Source: Clostridia bacterium
GTDB taxonomy: Bacteria; Bacillota; Clostridia; Oscillospirales; CAG-272
DNA length: 34,248 nucleotides
Assembly (NCBI GenBank): GCA_017467085.1
Contig: JAFTSW010000031.1
Span: forward strand, 1-34,248
Direction: 5' to 3'
Shown: piece after piece, positions 17,554 through 25,207 of the stretch
Numbering within the stretch: the stretch's first letter is position 1
Layout: each line of letters starts with the position of its first letter
Translations under genes and position numbers: made by a program
Notes under the pieces: generated by a model
The model's input: the letters and a program-made list of their open reading frames with translations, nothing else
Databases searched by the model: none
Told to the model about the DNA's origin: nothing

Positions 17554-18894
17554 ATGGACGTTTTATTGAGTATCGCCATTGCGATGGCGATGGGACTTTT
17601 TATGAGCCGTCTGGTGAAGCCCTTGGGCTTGCCGGCGGTAACGGGTTATTTGGTAGCGGGGATTTTAGTTGGCCCCTATTGCCTGGGCGCCCTGGGCGCG
17701 CATTTGGGCTTGGCGGGGCTCGGCTTCTCCTCGATGGCATATGCCAAGGGCTTTTCGGTTATTTCGGAGGTGGCGTTAGGCTTTATTGCCTTCTCAATTG
17801 GCAACGAGTTCCGCCTTTCTCAGCTGAAGCAGACGGGTAAGCAGGCGGCGATTATCGGCGTTGCCCAGGCGGTGGTGACGACGCTGATTGTGGATATTGC
17901 TCTGGTTGCCCTTTCCTTCATTCTGGGCGAGGACGTGTTCCCCCTGCCTGCCGCCATTATTCTCGGCGCCGTGGCAACCGCCACCGCCCCTGCCGCCACC
18001 CTGATGGTGGTGCGGCAGTACAAGGCGAAGGGCAAGCTGACGGACCTGCTTCTGCCCATTGTCGCTCTGGACGATGCGGTGGGCCTCGTGGTGTTCGCCG
18101 TGTCCTTCGGCGTGGCTAAGGCTATGATTTCGGGGCAGGTGGATTTGGTGTCCATTCTCGTCAACCCCCTTCTGGAAATCGTGCTTTCCCTTTTGCTTGG
18201 CGCCTTGATGGGCATTCTCTTCGATTTGGCGGAAAACTTCTTCCATTCTCGCAGCAAGCGCTTGTCCGTGTCCGTGGCATTCGTCATTCTCACCGTGGCG
18301 CTGACGATGCTGGAGTTCAAGATTGGACCCGTGGTTATCGCCTTCTCGCCCCTGTTGACCTGTATGATGATGGGTACCGTCTTCTGCAATGTCTGCGACT
18401 CCTCCGAGGAGCTGATGGACAGAGTGGACCGCTGGACTACCCCCCTCTTTATTCTCTTCTTCGTCCTCAGCGGCGCGGAGCTGGAGCTGAGTGTTTTTAC
18501 CCAGCTGGCTATCGTGGGCGTGGGCGTGGTCTATATCCTCTCCCGCTCCTTCGGCAAAATCCTCGGCGCCTCTCTCAGCGCCAAGGCATCTGCCTGTGAG
18601 CCCCAGATTGTCAAGTACCTGGGCATCACCCTCCTGCCCCAGGCAGGCGTTGCCCTCGGTATGTCCGTAACGGTGATGCAGCTGGAGGGCACCACGGGCA
18701 CCCTGGTGGCGGAAATCGTCCGCAACATCATTCTGTTCTCCGTTCTGATTTACGAGCTGGTAGGACCGCTCCTCACCAAGCGCGCCTTGATGGCGGCAGG
18801 CGAAATCATCCCCGAGCATCGCAAATCCGCCAAGAAAATCAACACAGGCCGCCACCACCGCGAGCATCACAAGCGGTTGGATGACCATGAATAA
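17554..18894 (+). CDS. CPA2-type cation:proton antiporter
   Basis: A 446-residue polytopic membrane protein of the Na+/H+ exchanger fold (KefB/CPA2 branch), with roughly 12 hydrophobic segments. The family start RLVKPLGLPAVTGYLVAGILVGP is clear, and the paired-acidic ion-site region reads VALDDAVGLVVFAVSFG. Early TM helices carry EVALGFIAFSIGNEF. Unlike KefB/KefC it has no C-terminal RCK (TrkA-N) domain; it ends in a short His/Lys-rich tail (GRHHREHHKRLDDHE) that might bind metal. The ion could be Na+ or K+. The ATG follows GTGAGGCAGGT. Downstream is a dense hairpin array and terminator. Confidence 0.88.
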   Translation: MDVLLSIAIAMAMGLFMSRLVKPLGLPAVTGYLVAGILVGPYCLGALGAHLGLAGLGFSSMAYAKGFSVISEVALGFIAFSIGNEFRLSQLKQTGKQAAIIGVAQAVVTTLIVDIALVALSFILGEDVFPLPAAIILGAVATATAPAATLMVVRQYKAKGKLTDLLLPIVALDDAVGLVVFAVSFGVAKAMISGQVDLVSILVNPLLEIVLSLLLGALMGILFDLAENFFHSRSKRLSVSVAFVILTVALTMLEFKIGPVVIAFSPLLTCMMMGTVFCNVCDSSEELMDRVDRWTTPLFILFFVLSGAELELSVFTQLAIVGVGVVYILSRSFGKILGASLSAKASACEPQIVKYLGITLLPQAGVALGMSVTVMQLEGTTGTLVAEIVRNIILFSVLIYELVGPLLTKRALMAAGEIIPEHRKSAKKINTGRHHREHHKRLDDHE

Positions 18895-19040
18895 AAGAGT
18901 TGACGCGCTGCTTTCGCGCGTCAACTCTCAGCTCATCGGGCTTTTCCGAAGCCCAATGAACGCAGTGCGTTCTGCGAAAACTTTGTTGTTTTCGCAGAAG
19001 AGGAGAAAAAGGCTTGCTGTTCGCAAGCATAAAATAAAAA

Positions 19041-19081
19041 AGCAAGAGTAGAAGAAAATCCTCTATTCTTGCTCTTTTTTT
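19041..19081 (+). terminator. Terminator after the antiporter
   Basis: AGCAAGA (19041-19047) pairs with TCTTGCT (19067-19073), with partial pairing inside, followed by a T7 tract. Confidence 0.75.
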
Positions 19082-19243
19082 GTATTCTATCTCGGCGCAC
19101 GAACAGTGCGCAAGAGCACGCTTCGCCGTGCTCTCAGGCTTGCGAACAGCAAGCCAGCGCTTATCTTCATCGAAAACAACAAAGTTTTCGATGAACAAAA
19201 GCGGCCTTTGCAATTTTTCAAAATTGCAAAGGCCTTAGAGCAG

Positions 19244-19271
19244 AAAAAGAGCCGATTTCTCGGCTCTTTTT
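19244..19271 (-). terminator. Bidirectional terminator of the first GH20 gene
   Basis: AAAAAGAGCCGA and TCGGCTCTTTTT form a 12-bp stem with a four-base loop; the A/T ends give a U-tract in both directions. The same stem recurs at 21008-21035. Confidence 0.8.
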
Positions 19272-19311
19272 CGGTGGCGCGCGAAAGCAGCGCGCCAGCT
19301 CTTGCCAGCTT

Positions 19312-20931
19312 TTAGTGCCCAAAGACGTTAGGCGATGCGTTGTAGGGGTAGGAGTTGACGTAGCGGGCAACGCCGTCGCTGTCGGCAGAGGGCCAGGAGA
19401 GCAGCGGCTCGTCAAGCTCCTGTATAGAGTCAAGCTTGCCGTTGACGTAATCAAGGATACGGGCGCGGCAGGAGATGGTGCGCTGGATGATGCCGCCCAG
19501 GCGCAAATCCTGGATATCGAAGCCGCAGGGCTTGTTTTCGGTAAACCACTGCTTTTGCAGGGCGGCGTGGAAGATGCGCAGGCGGCGCTCTACCTCCTTA
19601 TAATCGTACTCGGCAAGACGGCGCAGGGCATCCATATCCTTGGCTTCATAGGCGCGGCGGGTGCGAAGACCCAAATCGTACTTAATGGCGTGAACGTCGC
19701 AGAGCTTGGCAAGGGAATCAAAGAGATATCCGTAGCGGCGGCTCTTCTTGGCGGCGGCGTGAAGCCGCTTGGCGCAGTCGGCAAAGTGGGCGGTCTTTTC
19801 GGGGTCCACCGAGCAGTCGAGAAAATCGTTGAAATAGTCGGAATAGAGCATATGCTTGGAGGGGTTTACAACGTATGCGTTCTTACCCATCTTGAAGCCC
19901 TGGTCAATGTCGCCCATTGCCACCATATCATCGTAATCCACGCCGAGAATACGCTTGCACTTTGCTTTGATGGAGTCAAGGTCCTCGTTGCCCTTGGCAT
20001 ACTCGGCAAGATACAGCAGGGTAGCTAACTGCGCGAAGTGAGAGGTTTCTCCACCGTCATCGCCCCAAAGGGTAAAGTAGATGTTCTTCACCTTGTGGCT
20101 TCTGCAGGAGCGCAGAGCGGGCTCCATGGTTTGCAGGGACAGAACGTGGTCGGGAACGAAGCCCTTCCAGCACCAGGCGCCGCCGGCGAACCAGACCTCC
20201 TTGGCAAGCTGGGCGTGGTTATAGAACATATCGTCGTAAATCTTTTCCTCGGAGTGGTAGTAGTCCCAATATACGGGGATAACGCCCTTCGGCACCGACT
20301 CCACAACCTCCTTGGGCATCTCGCAGGCGTCGCAGTAGTAGGCGTGGTTGTTCCAGGAGCGGAAGAACATATCCGACCAAAGCAGGCAGGTATAGCCGTA
20401 CTTCTTGGCGATTTCCTCAATCCGTGCCAGGTGGCGCTTGATGATGGCAATAGAGGGCTCGTAGCCGTGCTCGTCCAAATGGCGTCCGCGGCCCAGCATC
20501 TGCGCCTCGTCCATACCGATATGGATATAACGGGATGCAAAGCAGTCGGAAAGGGTCTTGAACATGCGGTCAATCAGCTCATAGGTGCGCTCGTTGTCCG
20601 CCAGCATAATATCGCCCGTGTCAACGGGAATCTTGCCCCAACGGAAGGAAGCGTTCAGATGCGCCAGGGTCTGGATGCAGGGAATCATCTCGATGCCAAT
20701 AGAGCTGGCAAAGGCGTCGATTTCCTTCATCTCCGCAATGGAATAGCGGCCGCGCATATAGCCGAAGAAGGGCTCACCCTCCACCTCATAGGTGTCCTCG
20801 GTGTACAGCATAACCGAGTTGTAGCCGATTTTCTTCAACAGCTGTAAGTACTTTTTCAGGGCGGGCACAGACATGACCGAGTTTCTGGACATATCAATCA
20901 TCACACCCAAGCGCTTGTAAAACTTTTTCAT
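19312..20931 (-). CDS. GH20C-like beta-N-acetylhexosaminidase, copy 1
   Basis: A 539-residue GH20 enzyme expected to remove terminal beta-linked GlcNAc/GalNAc. It matches the small intracellular GH20C type of Streptococcus in its landmarks: the MSRN motif, LYTEDTYEVEGEPFFGYMRG, PCIQTLAH, and the catalytic Asp-Glu pair in HIGMDEA (D141, E142). Also present are LLWSDMFFRSW, PVYWDYYH, FAGGAWCWKGF and LWGDDGGETS. There is no signal peptide and no N-terminal GH20b domain, so action in the cytoplasm on imported oligosaccharides is likely. It is about three-quarters identical by eye to the next gene. GAGAGG lies upstream of the ATG, and its own promoter is at 20967-20995. Confidence 0.9.
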   Translation of the reverse strand: MKKFYKRLGVMIDMSRNSVMSVPALKKYLQLLKKIGYNSVMLYTEDTYEVEGEPFFGYMRGRYSIAEMKEIDAFASSIGIEMIPCIQTLAHLNASFRWGKIPVDTGDIMLADNERTYELIDRMFKTLSDCFASRYIHIGMDEAQMLGRGRHLDEHGYEPSIAIIKRHLARIEEIAKKYGYTCLLWSDMFFRSWNNHAYYCDACEMPKEVVESVPKGVIPVYWDYYHSEEKIYDDMFYNHAQLAKEVWFAGGAWCWKGFVPDHVLSLQTMEPALRSCRSHKVKNIYFTLWGDDGGETSHFAQLATLLYLAEYAKGNEDLDSIKAKCKRILGVDYDDMVAMGDIDQGFKMGKNAYVVNPSKHMLYSDYFNDFLDCSVDPEKTAHFADCAKRLHAAAKKSRRYGYLFDSLAKLCDVHAIKYDLGLRTRRAYEAKDMDALRRLAEYDYKEVERRLRIFHAALQKQWFTENKPCGFDIQDLRLGGIIQRTISCRARILDYVNGKLDSIQELDEPLLSWPSADSDGVARYVNSYPYNASPNVFGH

Positions 20932-20966
20932 AGGGGAAAACCTCTCTTTTCTGTTACTGTATGTTT

Positions 20967-20995
20967 ATTATGCCATAAAAGGAAGCAAAAAGCAA
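20967..20995 (-). promoter_or_regulatory. Promoter of GH20 copy 1
   Basis: On the minus strand, TTGCTT (20990-20995) and extended TGG-CATAAT (core 20967-20972) are 17 bases apart. The identical pair precedes copy 2. Confidence 0.65.
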
Positions 20996-21007
20996 GAGCA
21001 AAAGTCG

Positions 21008-21244
21008 AAAAAGAGCCGATTTTTCGGCTCTTTTTCCTTGGCGCGCTTTTCGCGCGCCAACTCTTGTGAATCCTTATAATCTAATTAGGCGCACGAACAG
21101 TGCGCCCCTTTCTCCCCTTTTTCAAAAGCAAAAAAGCTTTTGAAAAACGAACGGCGGCCTTTGCGATTTTTCAAAATTGCAAAGGCCTTAGAGCAAGAGC
21201 GCAAGCCAAAGGCTTGCGCTCTGGTGGCTTGCGAATAGCAAGCC
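21008..21244. repeat. Hairpin array B between the GH20 genes
   Basis: Seven perfect inverted repeats: 21008-21035 (bidirectional terminator), 21038-21060, 21088-21106, 21118-21147, 21156-21187, 21196-21222 and 21226-21244. GGCGCAC-GAACA-GTGCGC, the 15-bp GGCCTTTGC stem, the GAGCCGA terminator and the GGCTTGC/GCAAGCC stem are all shared with array A but in a different order. It lies downstream of GH20 copy 2 and upstream of the copy 1 promoter, so the terminator at 21008-21035 probably insulates the two. No gene is seen. Confidence 0.85.
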
Positions 21245-21249
21245 AGCTC

Positions 21250-22863
21250 TTAGTGCCCAAACACGTTTGCGGAAACAAGCTCCTCGTGCAAGCAAAGGCA
21301 ACGGGCAAGACCGTCGGCTTCGGCGTTGGGCCAGGAGAGCAGGGGCTCGTCAAGCTCCCCTATAGAATCAATCTTGCCGTTGACGTAGTCGAGAATACGG
21401 GCGCGGCAGGAGATAACGCGCTGGATACAGCCGCCTAAGCGCAGGTCCTGGATATCAAAGCCGCAGGGCTTGTTCTCGGTGAACCATTGCTTCTGGAAGG
21501 CGGCGTGGAAGAGGCGCAGGCGGCGCTCCACCTCCTTGTAGTCGTACTCCGCAAGCTGACGGAGTGTCGCTTTGTCGCCTGCCTCGTAGGCGCGGCGGGT
21601 GCGAAGGCCCAAATCATACTTGATAGCCAACACGTCAGCGAGCTTGGCGGCGGAGTCAAACAGATACCCGTAGCGGCGGCTCCTTTTCTTGGCGGCGTGA
21701 AGCCTCTCGGCGCAAGCGGCAAAGTGGGCGGCCTTGTCGGGCGCCACCGTGCAGTCGAGAAAATCGTTGAAATAGTCGGAGTAGAGCATATACTTGGCAG
21801 GGTTGACGATAGCGTCACGCTGGGCAAAGCCCTGGTCCAAGTCGCCCATTGCCACCATATCATCGTAGTCTACGCCGAGAATCCGCTTGCATTTTGCACG
21901 AATGGAATCAAGGTCCTCGTTGCCCCGCAGGTACTCAGCCAGATAAAGCAGGGTCGCCAGCTGGGCGAAGCGGGAGGTTTCGGCACCGAAATCGCCCCAC
22001 ATCGTAATAAAAATGTTCTTTACCCGTCTTTGACGGCAGGCGCGCATAGCGGGCTCCATGGTGGCAAGGGTTCTGACGTGATTGGGCACGAAGCTCTTGG
22101 TGGACCAGGCGGTGCCCGCAAACCAGACCTCCTTGGCAAGCTGCTCGTGGTTGTAGAACATATCGGCGTAGTCCTGCTCCTTCTCGTGGTAGTAATCCCA
22201 ATACATCGGGATGATACCCTCTGCCACCGAGTCAACCGCCTCTTGGGGAACACGGCAAGCCTTGCAATAATAGGCGTTGTTGGTCCAGGAGCGGAAGAAC
22301 ATATCCGACCAGACAAGGCAGGTATAGCCGTATTTCTCGGCAATCTCCTTCACCCGTGCCAGATGGCGCTTGAGAATGGTAAGGGGAGGCTCGTAGCCGT
22401 GCTTGTCCAAATGGCGGCCTCTTCCCAAGTCCCAGGCCTCGTCCATACCGATATGGATATAACGGGAGGCGAAGCAGGCGGAGAGGGTCTTGAACATACG
22501 GTCAATCAGCTCGTAGACGCGCTCGTTGTCTGCCAGCATCGTTTGGCCCGCGTCAACGGGGATAGTGCCCCAACGGAAGGCGGTCTTCAAGTGTGCCAGG
22601 GTCTGAATGCAGGGGATAATCTCCATACCGATGGAGGCGGCATAGGCGTCAAGCTCCTTCATTTCCGCAATGGAATAGCGGCCGCGCATATAGCCGAAGA
22701 AGGGCTCACCCTCCACCTCGTAGGTATCCTCGGTGTACAGCATCACCGAGTTGTAGCCCATTTTCTTCAAAAGGGACATATATTTTTTGAGCATCGGAAC
22801 GGTCATCACGGCGTTACGGGACAAATCCAGCATAGCGCCCAAGCGCTTGTAAAACTTTTTCAT
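21250..22863 (-). CDS. GH20C-like beta-N-acetylhexosaminidase, copy 2
   Basis: A 537-residue paralogue of the preceding gene with the same domain plan and no signal peptide. The catalytic pair is D141-E142 in HIGMDEAWDLGRGRH. It differs from copy 1 just after this pair (AWDL against AQML) and in the aromatic active-site region (FAGTAWSTKSF against FAGGAWCWKGF), which could mean different sugar or linkage preference. Both end in NVFGH. GAAAGGA precedes the ATG and the promoter is at 22908-22936. The tandem arrangement with matching promoters and shared downstream hairpins indicates a duplication that carried its flanks. Confidence 0.9.
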   Translation of the reverse strand: MKKFYKRLGAMLDLSRNAVMTVPMLKKYMSLLKKMGYNSVMLYTEDTYEVEGEPFFGYMRGRYSIAEMKELDAYAASIGMEIIPCIQTLAHLKTAFRWGTIPVDAGQTMLADNERVYELIDRMFKTLSACFASRYIHIGMDEAWDLGRGRHLDKHGYEPPLTILKRHLARVKEIAEKYGYTCLVWSDMFFRSWTNNAYYCKACRVPQEAVDSVAEGIIPMYWDYYHEKEQDYADMFYNHEQLAKEVWFAGTAWSTKSFVPNHVRTLATMEPAMRACRQRRVKNIFITMWGDFGAETSRFAQLATLLYLAEYLRGNEDLDSIRAKCKRILGVDYDDMVAMGDLDQGFAQRDAIVNPAKYMLYSDYFNDFLDCTVAPDKAAHFAACAERLHAAKKRSRRYGYLFDSAAKLADVLAIKYDLGLRTRRAYEAGDKATLRQLAEYDYKEVERRLRLFHAAFQKQWFTENKPCGFDIQDLRLGGCIQRVISCRARILDYVNGKIDSIGELDEPLLSWPNAEADGLARCLCLHEELVSANVFGH

Positions 22864-22907
22864 AAGACAAGTCCTTTCAGTTCTTTTGTAGGGACATCGC
22901 TACTGCC

Positions 22908-22936
22908 ATTATGCCATAAAGAAGGAGAAAAAGCAA
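22908..22936 (-). promoter_or_regulatory. Promoter of GH20 copy 2
   Basis: TTGCTT (22931-22936), 17-base spacer, and TGG-CATAAT (core 22908-22913) on the minus strand: the same elements as for copy 1. Confidence 0.65.
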
Positions 22937-23058
22937 GGTATATTGCTGAAAAAGAAGGAAAAATTTTCCCAAAAAGAGCGCAAGCGCCCCTCCCTTGACT
23001 GTTCGCTCATTTTTTGCGGCATATCGTACCGACAAATGAAAAGAAAGAGCCAAATCTC

Positions 23059-23087
23059 TTGACAAAGCCCCGTGAATTTGTTACAAT
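23059..23087 (+). promoter_or_regulatory. Promoter of the metallophosphoesterase gene
   Basis: Perfect -35 TTGACA (23059-23064) and -10 TACAAT (23082-23087) with a 17-base spacer. Because the promoter runs through it, an in-frame GTG at 23072 cannot be the start codon. Confidence 0.85.
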
Positions 23088-23146
23088 ATCCTCAAAGTAA
23101 GCATTGCGGCAAGTATGCCGCAGGCTGTGGAAAAGAGGGAAGCGCT

Positions 23147-24247
23147 ATGGCTTTTTTATCCTGTAACCCCAACGTGTTCGTTGTAGGTGGTGATTATCAG
23201 CTGGTTGTGATGTGTGAGGAGCTGGGAATTTGCACCCTCTGTGTCGGCGGCGAGGTCTTTTACGATACGGTAGATGGCATTCTCAAAACCCAGCGCTGCC
23301 ATAAATTTGTTTTGCCCCAGTCCGTTTTGGACGAGGCGAAGGGATATAGCCTCACCTTTGCGCCCTTGATTGAGAAAAAATCCTATTGGTCTACCCACGG
23401 CGAGGAGCAAACGGTATCCTTCTCCTTCCGCCCCATCGAGAAAACCGAGGAGATTCACGCCATATATCTGGCGGATATCCACGACATGTACGATAAGGCG
23501 CTGACCCCTGCCCGTTATTTCGGCGAGGAGCTGGACCTTCTGATTATGAACGGTGACTTCGGCGAGCTGAACCGCGAGGAGGACTTTGTGCGCCTGCTTT
23601 CCTTCCTCGGCACCGTGACCCGTGGCGAAATTCCCTTGATTTTCGGCAGAGGAAACCACGATACCCGTGGCAAAATGTCGGAAAATCTCACCGAATATAT
23701 CGGCACGGAGCACGGCAAAACCTATTTTGATTTTACCGTTGGTCCCCTTAGTGGCTTCATTCTGGACTGCGGCGAGGATAAGCCCGATGCCCACGAGGTC
23801 TACGGCGGCTTCAACTGCTTCGAGGTCTTCCGTCACCAAGAGCTGTGCTTCTTGAAAAGCCTCAAGCCCGCGCCCCGTCCCTATTTCTTCGCCATCTGCC
23901 ACGTGCCCTTTATGTATAGCGGCGCCATGACGGGTGAGTTCGCCATTATGCCCGAGCTGTACCGCGAATGGGGCAGGTGCGTGGACGCCCTCAACCCCGA
24001 CTTTATGATTTGCGGCCATATGCACAAGCATAGCCGCCTCGTCCCCAACGACGAGCGAAGCCTCTTCCCCCACGGCTACCCCGTGGCAATCGCCTCGGCT
24101 TGGAAGAGCGTTGAGGGTGAGACCCTTCCCCGCCTTTCCTTCTCCGCCATCACCTGGCACAAGGACGAAACCGAGATTTCCTATATCGACGAGGACGCCT
24201 CCGTCATCGAAACCTTCTCCTACCCCACCCGCCGCGCCCTGCGCTGA
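23147..24247 (+). CDS. Calcineurin-like metallophosphoesterase
   Basis: A 366-residue two-domain protein. Residues about 1-100 look beta-rich, possibly an Ig/FN3-like fold, as in purple acid phosphatase-type proteins. The catalytic domain has the metal ligands in order: LADIHD (D-x-H), NGDFGE, GRGNHDT (GNHD), CHVPF and GHMHKHS (GH-x-H). It should hydrolyse phosphomono- or diesters with two metal ions; the substrate is unknown. No signal peptide is visible. GAGGGAAG precedes the chosen ATG. The hairpin at 24268-24295 follows the stop. Confidence 0.88.
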   Translation: MAFLSCNPNVFVVGGDYQLVVMCEELGICTLCVGGEVFYDTVDGILKTQRCHKFVLPQSVLDEAKGYSLTFAPLIEKKSYWSTHGEEQTVSFSFRPIEKTEEIHAIYLADIHDMYDKALTPARYFGEELDLLIMNGDFGELNREEDFVRLLSFLGTVTRGEIPLIFGRGNHDTRGKMSENLTEYIGTEHGKTYFDFTVGPLSGFILDCGEDKPDAHEVYGGFNCFEVFRHQELCFLKSLKPAPRPYFFAICHVPFMYSGAMTGEFAIMPELYREWGRCVDALNPDFMICGHMHKHSRLVPNDERSLFPHGYPVAIASAWKSVEGETLPRLSFSAITWHKDETEISYIDEDASVIETFSYPTRRALR

Positions 24248-24267
24248 GCAAAACAGCCCAAAAGCCT

Positions 24268-24295
24268 CTTTACACGCCCGAAAGGGCGTGTAAAG
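24268..24295 (+). terminator. GNRA-capped hairpin after the metallophosphoesterase
   Basis: A 12-bp stem (CTTTACACGCCC / GGGCGTGTAAAG) with loop GAAA but no T-tract after it. It may stabilise the 3' end rather than terminate. Confidence 0.5.
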
Positions 24296-24425
24296 AAACA
24301 ATTACAAATCGGCTTTCTATGCTAAAGCTGAGCAATGCGATGTGTAAAAGCCTTGTAAACACTGACTTTTCGGGAACTTCGAAAGCAACCGAAAACAGCA
24401 TTTCTAAAACATTTGGAGATATAAT

Positions 24426-24788
24426 ATGTCAAAAACCCTTGCTTTTTTTACAGTATATTGGTATGTACTTGTAATATCCAACATTATAGCCGTTATTTTC
24501 TCAGCAATTTTGGCTGATCGCAAAGGAAGAAGTATTGGCGGTTGGATTTTTGGTGGTATTATTCTTGGTTGGGTTGCGGTAATCATTTTAGCTTTTTTGT
24601 CCGATCAACGCACACCTTATGTTCCTAAAAGAACCGTTGAAAGGCATTATTATCACAACCAATCTGATATGCCTACGAAAGAACCTTCACATCGATGGAG
24701 ATGTCATAATTGTAATCAACTGATTTCTGCGGATCCTTGTCCTTTTTGCGGTCAGGTTTTTTCAACGGAATCAGATAGTGACAAATAA
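24426..24788 (+). CDS. Small membrane protein with zinc ribbon
   Basis: A 120-residue protein with two hydrophobic segments (about 5-28 and 37-57) and a cytoplasmic or exposed tail. The tail ends in a zinc ribbon with C93-x2-C96 and C105-x2-C108 (CHNC and CPFC). Base use is strikingly AT-rich compared with its neighbours: codons such as ATT, AAA, TTT and GAA dominate, where surrounding genes use GC-ending codons. This suggests recent acquisition. GGAGA lies before the ATG. Function is unknown; proteins with this plan occur as orphans in many Firmicutes. Confidence 0.8.
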   Translation: MSKTLAFFTVYWYVLVISNIIAVIFSAILADRKGRSIGGWIFGGIILGWVAVIILAFLSDQRTPYVPKRTVERHYYHNQSDMPTKEPSHRWRCHNCNQLISADPCPFCGQVFSTESDSDK

Positions 24789-24808
24789 TAGTTTCCACGC
24801 AGGAATAT

Positions 24809-25079
24809 TTCGCCATTCGGCGAAGATACTCGCTAAGGCGAGTATGCGAAACACAAATTTCAAAAAATACGCAAATCTAAAAACTTAATAAAAATGTTCA
24901 CAGTATGCATCATGGAGTGTTATCTCGCCTGCGGCGAGAATACCCACACCCTATGTCTGACAAGCGAGCTTGTCGACCTTCGGGTGGGGTATGCGAAGTG
25001 GACTCAACGGCAAAGCCGCCGAGCCGCTTCTCCCCCACCTCCTTAATATGATGCACGCTGTTGCATCATATTAAGGAGG
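24809..25079. repeat. Hairpin array C, left part, before tRNA-Ser
   Basis: Hairpins at 24809-24824 (TTCGCC/GGCGAA), 24826-24845 (8-bp ATACTCGC/GCGAGTAT), 24923-24939 (TCTCGCC/GGCGAGA), 24959-24974 (GACAAGC/GCTTGTC), 25008-25018, and the 18-bp stem 25038-25079. No gene is seen in this 286-base gap. Confidence 0.75.
25038..25079 (+). repeat. 18-bp hairpin that includes the 5' end of tRNA-Ser
   Basis: Bases 25038-25055 are perfectly complementary to 25062-25079 with a six-base loop. The last five bases of the right arm (GGAGG, 25075-25079) are the first five of the tRNA acceptor stem, so leader hairpin and acceptor stem are mutually exclusive. Confidence 0.85.
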
Positions 25080-25162
25080 GTTATCGAAGCGGTCATAACG
25101 AGGCGGTCTTGAAAACCGTTAGGCCAAAAGCCACGTGGGTTCGAATCCCACACCCTCCGCCA
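25075..25162 (+). tRNA. tRNA-Ser (anticodon UGA)
   Basis: The acceptor stem GGAGGGT pairs with ACCCTCC (25152-25158), followed by discriminator G and an encoded CCA. The anticodon stem GCGGT/ACCGT closes the loop CTTGAAA, giving anticodon TGA. A long variable arm (TAGGCC-AAAA-GCC region) is typical of serine tRNA. The T-arm is GTGGG-TTCGAAT-CCCAC. It reads UCN codons. A terminator follows immediately. Confidence 0.95.
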
Positions 25163-25168
25163 ACAAAA

Positions 25169-25203
25169 AGAGAACTTTTGTCTACCAAAAGTTCTTTTTT
25201 TGT
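25169..25203 (+). terminator. Terminator after tRNA-Ser
   Basis: GAACTTTTG pairs with CAAAAGTTC (9 bp, five-base loop) and runs into a T7 tract. Confidence 0.85.
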
Positions 25204-25207
25204 TTAT

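Larger units (their letters stand above)
18896..19296. repeat. Hairpin array A (11 hairpins plus two terminators)
   Basis: Between the convergent antiporter and GH20 genes almost every base belongs to a perfect inverted repeat. Hairpins are at 18896-18928, 18938-18954, 18959-18971, 18970-18999, 19012-19028, 19095-19111, 19113-19134, 19137-19155, 19166-19195, 19203-19234 (15-bp stem) and 19276-19296, plus terminator stems at 19041-19081 and 19244-19271. The word GCTTGC-TGTTC-GCAAGC at 19012 recurs inverted at 19138, and 18970-18999 recurs inverted and altered at 19166-19195. No coding region is supported. Confidence 0.85.
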
